A DNA stretch of 64,000 nucleotides from Streptomonospora sp. PA3 (GTDB lineage Bacteria > Actinomycetota > Actinomycetes > Streptosporangiales > Streptosporangiaceae). Below, one piece after another: positions 44,467 through 53,396 of this stretch (positions are counted from its first letter, which is position 1; each line of letters begins with the position of its first letter). The notes beneath the pieces were generated by a model that saw nothing but the letters and a program-made list of their open reading frames with translations, ran no database searches and was not told the origin of the DNA. The translations under genes were made by a program, and so were the position numbers. The stretch spans positions 235,184 through 299,183 of the forward strand of contig NZ_VTZW01000007.1 of assembly GCF_009728995.1 (NCBI RefSeq). Direction: 5' to 3'.

Positions 44467-46008
44467 TCACAGGAAGCTCACCCCCTGGGCCAGCGGGAGT
44501 TCGGTGGAGTAGTTGACGGTGTTGGTGGCGCGGCGCATGTAGGCGCGCCAGGCGTCGGATCCGGACTCGCGGCCGCCGCCGGTGGCCTTCTCGCCGCCGA
44601 AGGCGCCGCCGATCTCGGCGCCGGAGGTGCCGATGTTGACGTTGGCGATGCCGCAATCGGCGCCGGCCGCGGACAGGAACCGCTCGGCCTCGCGCTGGTC
44701 GCGGGTGAACACCGAGCCGGAGAGGCCCTGGGGCACCCCGTTGTGCAGTTCCAGCGCCTCCTCGAAGGTGCGGTAGGTCAGCACGTAGAGGATCGGCGCG
44801 AATGTCTCCTGGCGCACGATGGCGCTCTGGCGCGGCATGGCGACCACAGCGGGGTCGACGTAGTAGGCGGCCGGGGCCTCGGCCTGAAGGCGGCGCGCTC
44901 CGCCGGTGAGCAGCCGGCCGCCGTCGTCGGCGGCGGACTGCAGGGCCTCGCCCATCGACCGGTGGGCGCCCTCGCCGATCAGCGGGCCCACCAGGGTGTC
45001 CTCGGCGAAGGGGTCGCCGACGCGCGCCTGGAGCTTGCCGTAGGCCTCGACGACGCGCTCGGTGAAGTCCTCGGCGATGTCCTCGTGCACGATGAGGCGG
45101 CGCTGGGTGGTGCAGCGCTGCCCCGCGGTGCCGGCGGCGCCGAAGACGACGCCCTGCAGGGCCAGGTCGGCGTCGGCCGAGGGCGCGACGATCGCGGCGT
45201 TGTTGCCGCCCAGCTCCAGCAGGCAGCGCCCGAGGCGCGCGGCCACGCGGGGGGCGACCTCGCGCCCCATGCGCACCGATCCGGTGGCGCTGAGCAGCGC
45301 CACCCGGGGGTCGTCGGCCAGTGCCTCGCCGGCCTCGCGCCCGCCCAGCACCAGCCGGTGGACCCCCTCGGGGGCGCCCACGTCGGCCGCGGCGCGCATC
45401 AGCAGGCCGTGGCAGGCCAGCGCGGTCAGCGGGCTCTGCTCGGAGGGCTTCCACACCACGGTGTCCCCGCACACCAGCGCGACCGCGGTGTTCCAGGACC
45501 ACACCGCCACGGGGAAGTTGAAGGCGGTGACGACGCCGACGACGCCCAGCGGGTGCCAGGTCTCCATCAGCCGGTGGCCGGGCCGCTCCGAGGCCATGGT
45601 GCGGCCGTAGAGCTGGCGCGACAGGCCCACGGCGAAGTCGCAGATGTCGATCATCTCCTGGACCTCGCCGGCGGCCTCGGAGCCGATCTTGCCGGCTTCG
45701 ATGGTGACCAGCTCGGCCAGGTCCTGCTTGTGCTCGCGCAGCAGCTCGCCCAGCCGGCGTACGAGGTGGCCGCGCTCGGGGGCCGGGGTGTCGCGCCAGG
45801 AGCCGCGGAAGACCGACTCGGCGGCCGAGACGGCCTGCCCGGCGTCGGCGGCGCCGGCGGGGGCGAGCCGGAACAGGGCCTCGCCGGTGATGGGGGTGCG
45901 GGCGGTGAGACCGGCGCCGGCGGCCCCGTCGGGGCTCGCGGCGCCGCAGCGCCCCAGCGCCGCGGTGGCGCGGTCGCGCAGGCGCTCGGTTGCGGGAAGG
46001 GCTGCCAT
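44467..46008 (-). CDS. ALDH7-type aldehyde dehydrogenase (aminoadipate-semialdehyde-like)
   Basis: The 513-residue NAD(P)-dependent dehydrogenase has VVGVVTAFNFPVAVWSWNTA, the Glu in RCLLELGGNNAAIV and the catalytic Cys in GTAGQRCTTQRRLIVHE, closest to the ALDH7/antiquitin and piperideine-6-carboxylate dehydrogenase group, which oxidises aminoadipate semialdehyde in lysine breakdown. No lysine aminotransferase is adjacent, so the substrate is inferred from family only. GGAGAGAAGG precedes the ATG. Confidence 0.84.
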   Translation of the reverse strand: MAALPATERLRDRATAALGRCGAASPDGAAGAGLTARTPITGEALFRLAPAGAADAGQAVSAAESVFRGSWRDTPAPERGHLVRRLGELLREHKQDLAELVTIEAGKIGSEAAGEVQEMIDICDFAVGLSRQLYGRTMASERPGHRLMETWHPLGVVGVVTAFNFPVAVWSWNTAVALVCGDTVVWKPSEQSPLTALACHGLLMRAAADVGAPEGVHRLVLGGREAGEALADDPRVALLSATGSVRMGREVAPRVAARLGRCLLELGGNNAAIVAPSADADLALQGVVFGAAGTAGQRCTTQRRLIVHEDIAEDFTERVVEAYGKLQARVGDPFAEDTLVGPLIGEGAHRSMGEALQSAADDGGRLLTGGARRLQAEAPAAYYVDPAVVAMPRQSAIVRQETFAPILYVLTYRTFEEALELHNGVPQGLSGSVFTRDQREAERFLSAAGADCGIANVNIGTSGAEIGGAFGGEKATGGGRESGSDAWRAYMRRATNTVNYSTELPLAQGVSFL

Positions 46009-46282
46009 GGCCTTCTCTCTCCGTTGAGAGGCGGTTGCGGGCACGGAACTTTTTCCCTGCGCCGCGCCGGACTAACCGCGTGCCGCCGCGCGCCGGGATC
46101 CCCGGGGGCGCGGGGCCTGCGCGCCGGAGCCGGCGCCGCCTGTGGCAGGCTGTGCGCCGGAACCCGCGCCCGGCCGCCGCTTCGGCGGGTGCGCGCACCC
46201 GCCGGTGCCGCAGGGCGCGCCTGAGGTGACCGCATCGCACGAAGACCGGCGAGTCGCGCTATACCTGGAAGGAGGCGCGGCG

Positions 46283-46324
46283 TTGCCCCGCCCGGCCGGG
46301 GGCCGCACGCCGCAACGCACATGA
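46283..46324 (+). CDS. 13-codon upstream ORF overlapping the C15-like gene
   Basis: TTG at 46283 follows GGAAGGAGG and reads MPRPAGGRTPQRT before a TGA that overlaps the next ATG as ATGA. TATACC (46260-46265) upstream may be a -10 box. The ORF is too short to judge by codon use; the strong ribosome-binding site without another obvious start is the main support. The remaining divergent gap, 46009-46259, holds no gene. Confidence 0.3.
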   Translation: MPRPAGGRTPQRT

Positions 46325-47403
46325 GGGCCACCGCCATGACCGTCGAGGAATCCCGCACCGCCTTCGCCGCACCGCAGGCGATCCTGCGCCGCTCCGGCTT
46401 CGCGGCGGCGGCCCCCTTGTTCGCGGCCGACCTCGCCGCCGCGCGGGACCCGGAGGAGGCCGAGGCGGTCGTGGCGGCGCACGGCCGGCGGCTGTGGACC
46501 GAGGCGGTGCGCCAAAGCGAGGGCGTCGCCGACGACCGCTTCCTCTACTGGGCGCGGCTGACCCTCAGCGCCCGGCTGCGGGAGTGGAGCCCCGGCTTCC
46601 CCCTGGACGCCGACCGGCGCGCCGCGCTGGCCGAACGGCTGGAGCGGGCCTCCCGCGGCCACGACGACCTGGTGTTCCCGCCCGACGACAAGCTGCTGCG
46701 GGTCATCGTGACCGGGTTCGACCCCTGCGGGCTGGACGAGGACGTGCGCCGCTCCGACCCCTCGGGCGCCGCGGCGCTGACCCTGCACGGCTCGGTGCTT
46801 CAGGCGCGGGGCCGCCGGGCCGCCGTGCGCACCGCGGTGTTCCCCGCGCGCTGGCGGGACCTGGCCGCCGGAATGGTGGAGCAGGCGCTCTCTCCGCACT
46901 ACTTCCCCGTGGCGGGAACAGTGGCCGCCGATGCGGTGATCACCGTGAGCCAGGGGCGCGGCGGCGGTTTCGAACTGCCCGCCTACAACGGCGCCCTGCG
47001 CGGCCGCGCGCCCGACAACGAGGGCGTGAGCGCGCCCGGGCCCGTCCCCGCGCCGCCCGGTGCGCCCGCGGCCGGGCCGCTGCCGGAGCGGACCGCCTCC
47101 TCGCTGCCGCGCCGCGCCGTCGCCGAGCGCGGTGCCGGGCGCTTCCCGGTGCACGGGGGCGCCGAGCCCGGCGCGGGGGCGGGTCCGGCGGGCGGCGACG
47201 GCGTGCCCAACGAGGTCGCCTACCGCAACGCGCTGCTGCGCGACGCCGCCGAGCGCGACATCCCCGCCGGCCACGTCCTCACCCCGGTGCTGGAGATCGG
47301 CTCGGCCGACCCGCAGGAGCTGGCCACCCCCGAGTTCGAGCGCGACCGCGCCGACATCGTCGAGCAGCTGCGCGCGATCGTCCAGGCGGCACTGGAGGCA
47401 TGA
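46321..47403 (+). CDS. Pyroglutamyl-peptidase (C15)-like protein lacking the catalytic Cys
   Basis: The 360-residue protein has a C15-like core from about residue 120: VIVTGFDPCGLDED with DPSG, then HYFPVAGTVAADAVITVSQ, and GVPNEVAYRNALLRDAAER followed by AGHVLTPV with the His. Active pyrrolidone-carboxylate peptidases have a Cys in the G-x-Y-V-C-N motif, but here the residue is Pro (GVPNEV), so peptidase activity is doubtful. The N-terminal 115 residues are an unrecognised helical extension, and a Pro/Gly-rich insert precedes the last motif. The start overlaps a 13-codon ORF; an ATG five codons in (46336) with GAGGG is an alternative. Confidence 0.65.
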   Translation: MRATAMTVEESRTAFAAPQAILRRSGFAAAAPLFAADLAAARDPEEAEAVVAAHGRRLWTEAVRQSEGVADDRFLYWARLTLSARLREWSPGFPLDADRRAALAERLERASRGHDDLVFPPDDKLLRVIVTGFDPCGLDEDVRRSDPSGAAALTLHGSVLQARGRRAAVRTAVFPARWRDLAAGMVEQALSPHYFPVAGTVAADAVITVSQGRGGGFELPAYNGALRGRAPDNEGVSAPGPVPAPPGAPAAGPLPERTASSLPRRAVAERGAGRFPVHGGAEPGAGAGPAGGDGVPNEVAYRNALLRDAAERDIPAGHVLTPVLEIGSADPQELATPEFERDRADIVEQLRAIVQAALEA

Positions 47404-47502
47404 CCGCGCCGCGCACGCGAACGCCCCGGCCCGGTCGCGGATGCACCGGGTCGGGGCGCTGAGCGGGATCGCGGCGGCGGCCCCCATCGGGCGGCCCGGC
47501 CG

Positions 47503-47898
47503 CTAGTACGTGGAGTAGTCGGTGGTCGAGGCCGAGAACATCGCCACGCCGTAGATCACCCACCAGATGATCCCCACGACCAGGGCCACGCCGAAGTAGA
47601 TCCAGGCGATCAGCGTGCAGATGCGCGCGGCCTTGGGGTTGCTCTCGGCCATGGTCAGGCCGATGATCGCCAGGACCAGGCCGACCAGGGTGCCGCCGCA
47701 GGTGAAGCACATGCCGATCACGTTGGCGATGAGCGCACCGATGGCGCTGCCCTTGTTGGCCGGCGGTTCCATGCCGGGGCCTCCGGGCGGGGGCGGCGGA
47801 GCGCCGTAGCCGCCGCCAGGCGGGCCGGGCGGCGGGGGCGGCGGGCCGTAGCCGCCGCTGCCGTAGGGCGGCTGACCCCCTGACGGACCGTAACTCAT
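47503..47898 (-). CDS. DUF4190-type membrane protein with Pro/Gly-rich N-terminus
   Basis: The 131-residue protein has a low-complexity proline/glycine/tyrosine-rich N-terminus (about 1-48), then KGSAIGALIANVIGMCFTCG and VGLVLAIIGLTMAESNP, the DUF4190-like helical pair, and a third helix WIYFGVALVVGIIWWVIYG. Function unknown; such proteins are often linked to cell-envelope or division complexes. GGGAGGAG precedes the ATG. Confidence 0.8.
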   Translation of the reverse strand: MSYGPSGGQPPYGSGGYGPPPPPPGPPGGGYGAPPPPPGGPGMEPPANKGSAIGALIANVIGMCFTCGGTLVGLVLAIIGLTMAESNPKAARICTLIAWIYFGVALVVGIIWWVIYGVAMFSASTTDYSTY

Positions 47899-48303
47899 GT
47901 GACTCCTCCCCGGAATGCCCGGGCGCGCTCGCCGCGCCACCGGGTGTATCGCTGAACTTTTCGGTATTTGCGCGCACGTTGGATGCGCACACGCCCGCCG
48001 CGGTTCCATCGGTTCGCTGGAGCCTGCCCGAGCGGGCGCGGGGGACGGCCGCCTGCGGCGACGTACCGATAGGCGTTCGGAGCGTTCGAGGCCGCGGCGC
48101 CCGCCAGGGCAGCATACGGCGTGCGGCGCCCGGCCCCGTCCGCCGGAGGGCGGGATCGCCCCCGCATCCGGGGCCGCGTGTCCGGTTCCGGCCACCGCCG
48201 CGGCCTGCAGGTGCGCGTCGCGCAGGGCCGCGCCGCGCGGAGGGCGCTCACCGGTGCGGTGAATCGTGATGCGACCGCAACCGCGGCGGAGCGGGCGCGG
48301 CGC
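47899..48303. other. 405-nt gap without a recognisable gene
   Basis: The left part (47940-47985) is AT-richer (CTGAACTTTTCGGTATTTGC) and probably holds the promoter of the DUF4190 gene on the minus strand. The rest is GC-rich with long open frames in several phases, which is normal for this base composition. No structure or gene could be supported. Confidence 0.4.
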
Positions 48304-48726
48304 TCAGCCCTCGTCCTCCAGGATGCCGTCGATGATGTCGCCCAGCACCCGGGCGCGGTCCTCGCCGGTGAGGTTGCCGACCTCCATCAGCGCCCCGGCG
48401 GTCTCGACCCGGTCGCCCGCGCGCCCCTCGACGACGCACAGCCGCACCACCTCGCGCGTGGGGATGTGCAGGAAGCGCAGTTCGTCGGGCGGAGCCAGGT
48501 CGTAGAGGTTGACCGGATAGCGGGAGTGGCGGTTGCGCCACTGCTCGGCGCGCTTGAGCACGAAGCCGTGCAGCAGCGACTCCAGGATCTCGGGGTCGGC
48601 CAGCGCATCGGCGTCGCCGTGGGCGCGGCATTCGGCGCAGTTGGCCAGCTCGGCCTTGAGCAGGCGCCGGGCACCGGGATGGACGACGTGCTCGGCGGTG
48701 AGCTTGCTGGGGTGTCGGTGCGCCAT
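48304..48726 (-). CDS. Hypothetical protein (140 aa)
   Basis: The protein has a CAEC motif near residue 30 (ELANCAECRAHGDADAL), a central WRNRHSRYPVNLYDLAPPDELRFLHIP, and an acidic, helical C-terminus. No family was recognised; one CxxC is not enough for a zinc site. TAAGCT on the minus strand (48738-48733) ends 6 nt before the ATG, which supports a leaderless gene. Confidence 0.62.
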   Translation of the reverse strand: MAHRHPSKLTAEHVVHPGARRLLKAELANCAECRAHGDADALADPEILESLLHGFVLKRAEQWRNRHSRYPVNLYDLAPPDELRFLHIPTREVVRLCVVEGRAGDRVETAGALMEVGNLTGEDRARVLGDIIDGILEDEG

Positions 48727-48973
48727 GGGCCCAGCTTAGGACGCGTTCGGCGGGCCGCCGTCCGGGGCGCACGGGGGCGCCGGGAGGCCTCCCCCGCCCG
48801 GGGCGGGCGGCGCCGCGGCGGGGCTGGACCGGCCCGGTGTGCCGGGCGTGCGGGGGTTCCCGCCTCCGCACGCCCGGGCAGGCGGCGGGGAGGTCGGGAT
48901 CACCCGGTCACGACGTGCATCGGCGCCCCCGGCGGGTAGTCGCCTCGGCGAGGGATCGAAAGGGGTGTCAGAG

Positions 48974-50260
48974 ATGAGCGAGAACGTTTTCGTGCTCGGG
49001 ATGGACGAGCACAACCGTGCGGCCCTCGCAGAGATTCCCGGCGTGGTGTTCCATCCGCTGCTGACCATCGACCGGGTGCACAGCTACGTGCACGAGAACG
49101 ACGACCTGTCGGCCCTGCTCGACGAGGCCCGCGCCGAACTGGACGCCTTCGACGGCCCCGTGCACGGCATCCTCGGCTACTGGGACTTCCCCGTGAGCAC
49201 CGTGGTGCCGATCCTGTGCGCGGAGCGGGGGCTGCCTGCGCCGTCGCTGGAGTCGGTCGTCAAGTGCGAGCACAAGTACTGGAGCCGGCTGGAGCAGGCC
49301 GAGGTCATCGACGAGCTGCCCGGATTCGCCGAGATCCCCTTCGACGCCGAGCGCCCGCCCGACCACATGCGCTACCCGATGTGGCTCAAGCCGGTAAAGG
49401 GCTTCTCCTCCGAGCTGGCCTTCCGGGTGGAGGACGAGGAGGGCTTCCGCGACGCCCTGGCGCGCATCCGGGACGGCGCCGGCGAGCTCGGCGGGCCCTT
49501 CGAGTGGGTCCTGGACCAGGTCGAGCTGCCCGAGGCCGTGGCCCGTGCCGGGGGAACCGCCTGCCTGGCCGAGGAGGAGGCCTCCGGCCGCCAGCTGACG
49601 GTCGAGGGCTACGTGTACAAGGGGCGCCCGCACGCCTACGGGGTGATCGACTCGCTGAACTACCCCGACACCTCCAGCTTCCTGCGCTACCAGTACCCCT
49701 CCGAGCTCCCCGGCCACGTCCAGGACCGGGTCCGCGACGTCTCCTCCCGCGTCGTCACGCGGATGGGCCTGGACGACACCACCTTCAACATCGAGTACTT
49801 CTGGGATCCCGACACCGACGAGATCCGGCTGCTGGAGGTCAACCCCCGCCACTCCCAGTCCCACGCCTACCTCACCTCCCTGGTCGACGGCCGGCCCAAC
49901 CACTCCTACCGGGTCGACCTCGCGCTGGGCCGCGAGCCCGAGATCGATCAGGGCGGCGGCGAGTACCCCATGGCGGCCAAGTGGTTCCTGCGCCGCTTCG
50001 CCGACGGCGTGGTGCGCATCGCCCCCGGCGAGGACGACGTCGCCGGCATGGCGCGCGACATCCCCGGGACGTCGGCGGAGATCCTGGTCGAGCCGGGGAC
50101 CCGGCTCTCGGAGCTGCCCGACCAGGACAGCTACAGCTACGCCATGGCGGTGATCTACACCGGAGCGGCCGACGCCGAGGGCCTCCAGCGCTCCTACGAG
50201 CTGTGCCTGGCCCGCCTCCCGTTCGATGTCGAGGACGTCGAGGCCGCAAGCCAGGAGTGA
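48974..50260 (+). CDS. ATP-grasp enzyme
   Basis: The 428-residue protein has an N-terminal pre-ATP-grasp region, an ATP-grasp lid (YPMWLKPVKGFSSELAFRVED, about 134-155) and the Mg-binding IEYFWDPDTDEIRLLEVNPRHSQSHAY (E-x-N-x-R). It should join a carboxylate to an amine or thiol through an acyl phosphate; the substrates cannot be told. AAAGGGG lies 8 nt before the ATG. It is followed after 19 nt by a CocE-type hydrolase, so the two form an operon, perhaps making and trimming one small amide. Confidence 0.82.
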   Translation: MSENVFVLGMDEHNRAALAEIPGVVFHPLLTIDRVHSYVHENDDLSALLDEARAELDAFDGPVHGILGYWDFPVSTVVPILCAERGLPAPSLESVVKCEHKYWSRLEQAEVIDELPGFAEIPFDAERPPDHMRYPMWLKPVKGFSSELAFRVEDEEGFRDALARIRDGAGELGGPFEWVLDQVELPEAVARAGGTACLAEEEASGRQLTVEGYVYKGRPHAYGVIDSLNYPDTSSFLRYQYPSELPGHVQDRVRDVSSRVVTRMGLDDTTFNIEYFWDPDTDEIRLLEVNPRHSQSHAYLTSLVDGRPNHSYRVDLALGREPEIDQGGGEYPMAAKWFLRRFADGVVRIAPGEDDVAGMARDIPGTSAEILVEPGTRLSELPDQDSYSYAMAVIYTGAADAEGLQRSYELCLARLPFDVEDVEAASQE

Positions 50261-50279
50261 CCGAGGAAGGGAGAGCCGC

Positions 50280-52304
50280 ATGCACCACGTCACGGCACTG
50301 CCCCACAAGATCATCGAGGAGCAGGGGGTGGAGATCCCCCTGTCGGACGGCACCCGGCTGGCCGCGCGGATCTGGCGGCCCGACTCGGGGGAGGAGCCGG
50401 TGCCGGCGATCCTGGAGTTCATCCCCTACCGGCAGCGCGACCTCACCGCCCAGCGCGACTCGACCATCCACCCCTACCTGGCCGGCCACGGCTACGCCTG
50501 CGCCCGGGTGGACCTGCGCGGCAGCGGCGACTCCGAGGGGGTGCTGCAGGACGAGTACCTGGAACAGGAGCTGTGCGACGCCGAGGAGGTGCTGGCGTGG
50601 CTGGCCGCCCAGCCCTGGTGCTCGGGCAGGACGGGGATGATGGGCATCTCCTGGGGCGGGTTCAACGCGCTGCAGGTCGCCGCGCGCCGCCCCGAGAGCC
50701 TGGGCGCGATCGTGACGCTGTGCTCGACCGACGACCGCTACGCCGACGACGTGCATTACATGGGCGGGTGCCTGCTGGGCGACAACCTCTCCTGGGCCTC
50801 CACGATGTTCGCCTACACCGCCTGCCCGCCCGACCCTGCGATGGTCGGCGAGCGCTGGCGCGAGATGTGGCAGCAGCGGATCGACCGCAGCGGGCTCTGG
50901 CTGGACACCTGGCTGCGCCACCAGCTGCGCGACGACTACTGGCGGCACGGTTCGGTCTGCGAGGACCTCTCGGCCATCGAGGTGCCGGTGATGGCCGTCA
51001 GCGGATGGGCCGACGGCTACTCCAACGCGGTGTTCCGGCTGATGGAGGGGCTGGACGTGCCGCGGCTGGGGCTGGTGGGCCCGTGGTCGCACAAGTATCC
51101 GCACCTGGGCGTGCCCGGCCCGGCCATCGGGTTTTTGCAGCAGTGCGTGCGCTGGTGGGACCGCTGGCTCAAGGGCGTCGACAACGACGTGATGGACGAG
51201 CCCATGGTGCGGACGTGGATGCAGGAGAGCGTGCCGCCCTCCACCTCCTACGAAGAGCGGCCCGGCCGCTGGGTGGGCGAGCCGCGCTGGCCCTCCCCGC
51301 GCATCCGCCGCCAGACCCACCCGCTGATGCGGGACCGCATCGCCGAGCCCGGCACCGACGTGGGATCCGACAACCTCTCGGTGGAGTCGCCGCTGACCGT
51401 CGGCCAGTACGCCGGGAAGTGGTGCTCCTACAACGCGCCGCCGGACCTGCCCTACGACCAGCGCGAGGACGACGGCGGGTCGCTGGTCTTCGACAGCGAG
51501 GTGCTGTCGGAGCGGCTGGAGATCCTCGGCGCTCCGGAGGTCAACCTGGAGTTCACCGTCGACCGGCCGGTGGCGATGGTGTCCGTGCGCCTGTCCGACG
51601 TCGCTCCCGACGGCCGGGCCACCCGCGTGACCTACGGTCTGCTGAACCTGACCCACAGCGCCGACCACTCCGACGCCGAGGACCTGGTGCCCGGCAAGCG
51701 CTACCGCGTGTCCGTGCCGATGAACGGCGTCGCCCAGGCGTTCCCGCCCGGCCACCGGCTGCGGGTGTCGGTGTCGACCTCCTACTGGCCGCTTGCCTGG
51801 CCGCCGCCGCAGCCGGTGCTGCTGACGGTGCTGCTGGAGGGCAACAGCACGGTGGTGCTTCCGGTGCGCCCCACCGACAGCTCCGACGAGGTGGCGCCGC
51901 AGCCCTTCGGCGAGGCCGAGGGCACGCCCCCGCTGGAGACCACGCAGGTGGAGCCCGGCGAGCAGCAGTGGAAGGTCGAGCGCGACCTGGTCGACTACGA
52001 GTCGTCGCTGCGGGTGGTCAAGGATCTGGGCACGGTGCGCTTCGAGGACATCGGCCTGGAGGTCAGCAGGCGCGCCGAAGAGGTCTACACGGTCCGCGGC
52101 GACGACTTCTCCTCGCCCAGGGGCACGACCGAGTGGCGCATGCGCTTCAGGCGCGACGGCTGGGACGTGGAGACGGTCACCACCTCCGAGCTGACGGCCA
52201 CCCCGGAGGTGTTCTACGTCAACGCGACCCTGGACGCCTATGAGAACGGCGACCGGGTGACCGCGCGCACCTGGAACACGGTGATCCCGCGCGACCACGT
52301 CTAG
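50280..52304 (+). CDS. CocE/NonD-family hydrolase
   Basis: The 674-residue enzyme has an alpha/beta-hydrolase domain with nucleophile Ser in GMMGISWGGFN (about residue 118), Asp in VSGWADGYSNAV and His in GPWSHKYPHLG, then the beta jelly-roll C-domain of X-Pro dipeptidyl acylaminopeptidases and cocaine esterase (VSVRLSDVAPDGRATRVTYG; GHRLRVSVSTSYWPLAW). It hydrolyses esters or amides, probably in the cytoplasm since no signal peptide is seen. GAAGGGAGAG precedes the ATG. It is co-transcribed with the ATP-grasp gene and ends at a strong hairpin. Confidence 0.86.
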   Translation: MHHVTALPHKIIEEQGVEIPLSDGTRLAARIWRPDSGEEPVPAILEFIPYRQRDLTAQRDSTIHPYLAGHGYACARVDLRGSGDSEGVLQDEYLEQELCDAEEVLAWLAAQPWCSGRTGMMGISWGGFNALQVAARRPESLGAIVTLCSTDDRYADDVHYMGGCLLGDNLSWASTMFAYTACPPDPAMVGERWREMWQQRIDRSGLWLDTWLRHQLRDDYWRHGSVCEDLSAIEVPVMAVSGWADGYSNAVFRLMEGLDVPRLGLVGPWSHKYPHLGVPGPAIGFLQQCVRWWDRWLKGVDNDVMDEPMVRTWMQESVPPSTSYEERPGRWVGEPRWPSPRIRRQTHPLMRDRIAEPGTDVGSDNLSVESPLTVGQYAGKWCSYNAPPDLPYDQREDDGGSLVFDSEVLSERLEILGAPEVNLEFTVDRPVAMVSVRLSDVAPDGRATRVTYGLLNLTHSADHSDAEDLVPGKRYRVSVPMNGVAQAFPPGHRLRVSVSTSYWPLAWPPPQPVLLTVLLEGNSTVVLPVRPTDSSDEVAPQPFGEAEGTPPLETTQVEPGEQQWKVERDLVDYESSLRVVKDLGTVRFEDIGLEVSRRAEEVYTVRGDDFSSPRGTTEWRMRFRRDGWDVETVTTSELTATPEVFYVNATLDAYENGDRVTARTWNTVIPRDHV

Positions 52305-52330
52305 TCGGCCGCGGGTCCCCGGGCAGGGGC

Positions 52331-52380
52331 GCGTTCGCGCGGGCGGGCGGCACGCCGCAGGCCGCCCCCCGCGCGAACGC
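52331..52380. terminator. Bidirectional hairpin between CocE and gntR
   Basis: GCGTTCGCGCGGG (from 52331) pairs with the run ending GCGCGAACGC at 52380, extended by GCGGC with GCCGC and one bulge; the stem is about 20 bp. It lies between two convergent stops and serves both directions. Confidence 0.72.
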
Positions 52381-52383
52381 GGT

Positions 52384-53061
52384 CTAGGAGTCCACCCGGT
52401 CGTGGTAGGTCAGGCGGGTGCGCTCGGTGTGGTCGTTCATGAGCCGGGCCGCCTCGCCGGCGGAGCCGGCGGCGATGGCCTCGATGATCTCGGCGTGCTC
52501 GTGCCAGGAGGCCATGCCCCGGGATCGGGCGATCGGCGCGTAGTACCACCGCACTCTGCGGTCGACCTGCTCGGCCAGCTCGGCCAGGACGCGGTTGCCC
52601 GAGGCCTCGATGACCCCGCGGTGGAAGGCGGCGTTGGCGGTGACCACCGAGTCGACGTCGACGTCGTCGACCGCGGCCACACCGGCGCGCCACAGTTCGC
52701 GCAGGTGCTCGACCTGCTCGGGGAGGGCGGTGAGGGCGGCCAGCCGGGCCGCCTCGGTCTCCAGGACGGCGCGCACCGCCAAGAGCTGGTCGGCCTCGCT
52801 CTCCGTGGGCGTGTGGACGAACGCGCCGTAGCCGGGGCGCAGGTCGACCCAGCCCTCGTTGCTCAGCCGCTGCAGCGCCTCGCGCACCGGCTGGCGGGAG
52901 ACGCCGAGCTGCTCGGCGAGCTCGCTTTCGACCAGGTGCCGGCCGGGAGGGAACTCCCGGGTGATGATCAGGTTGAGGATGGTTTCGTAGACCGTCTCGC
53001 GCAGTGGGACAGGGCGTTGCACCCGCCCACTCAGCGCGGCCTTCAACGGCTGTGTGGTCAT
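52384..53061 (-). CDS. GntR-family regulator, FCD (FadR) subfamily
   Basis: The 225-residue protein has an N-terminal winged helix (LVESELAEQLGVSRQPVREALQRLSNEGWV, about residues 43-72) and an FCD ligand domain with metal-binding histidines in NAAFHRGVIEASGNRV, HEHAEIIEAIAAG and NDHTERTR. It likely binds a small organic acid. The DNA site TGTAKACA upstream of its own gene and of three nearby promoters fits the FadR-type half-site pattern, so it should repress itself, the ketopantoate-reductase-like gene and the formate dehydrogenase genes. AGGAGC precedes the ATG. Confidence 0.87.
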   Translation of the reverse strand: MTTQPLKAALSGRVQRPVPLRETVYETILNLIITREFPPGRHLVESELAEQLGVSRQPVREALQRLSNEGWVDLRPGYGAFVHTPTESEADQLLAVRAVLETEAARLAALTALPEQVEHLRELWRAGVAAVDDVDVDSVVTANAAFHRGVIEASGNRVLAELAEQVDRRVRWYYAPIARSRGMASWHEHAEIIEAIAAGSAGEAARLMNDHTERTRLTYHDRVDS

Positions 53062-53103
53062 TGCGCCGCTCCTGCCCGTCGCACGATGTTCCCGAGTGAT
53101 GAC

Positions 53104-53117
53104 TGTAGACAGTCTAC
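53104..53117. promoter_or_regulatory. GntR operator in the gntR promoter
   Basis: TGTAGACA (53104-53111) lies in the perfect dyad GTAGAC-A-GTCTAC (53105-53117). It overlaps TAGACT, a plausible -10 box on the minus strand, 42 nt before the gntR start. The same core occurs at 53358, 54516 and 56816. Confidence 0.6.
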
Positions 53118-53331
53118 GAAATCCATCGCGCTCCCGCAGTCGGGGCGGCCGGGGCGGCGATCGCGGGCCCGCGGGCGGCTCGCCGACCCGCGATCGCGCA
53201 GTGCGCACCTGGCGGTGCAGTGGCCGTCACAGCCGTGCCCGCCCCCTGCGAGCGAGGGTTCGGCGGCGGAGAAGAACGCCTGAACTTGCTGTTCGCCTGC
53301 ATTCACACGTTCCTTTTCCGCTGACGACCCC

Positions 53332-53366
53332 TCGCCCTGTGCGCCCTGTCAGCATACTGTATACAA
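53332..53366 (+). promoter_or_regulatory. Promoter and GntR operator of the KPR-like gene
   Basis: TCGCCC (53332-53337), 17 bp, TACTGT (53355-53360), with TGTATACA at 53358-53365 overlapping the -10 box. The arrangement matches the promoters at 54490 and 56783. Between the two divergent genes (53062-53396) a GCGATCGCGGG inverted pair (53157-53167, 53187-53197) is also present. Confidence 0.68.
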
Positions 53367-53396
53367 AATCGTTCGGGCGAGAGAACGGAGCACAGT

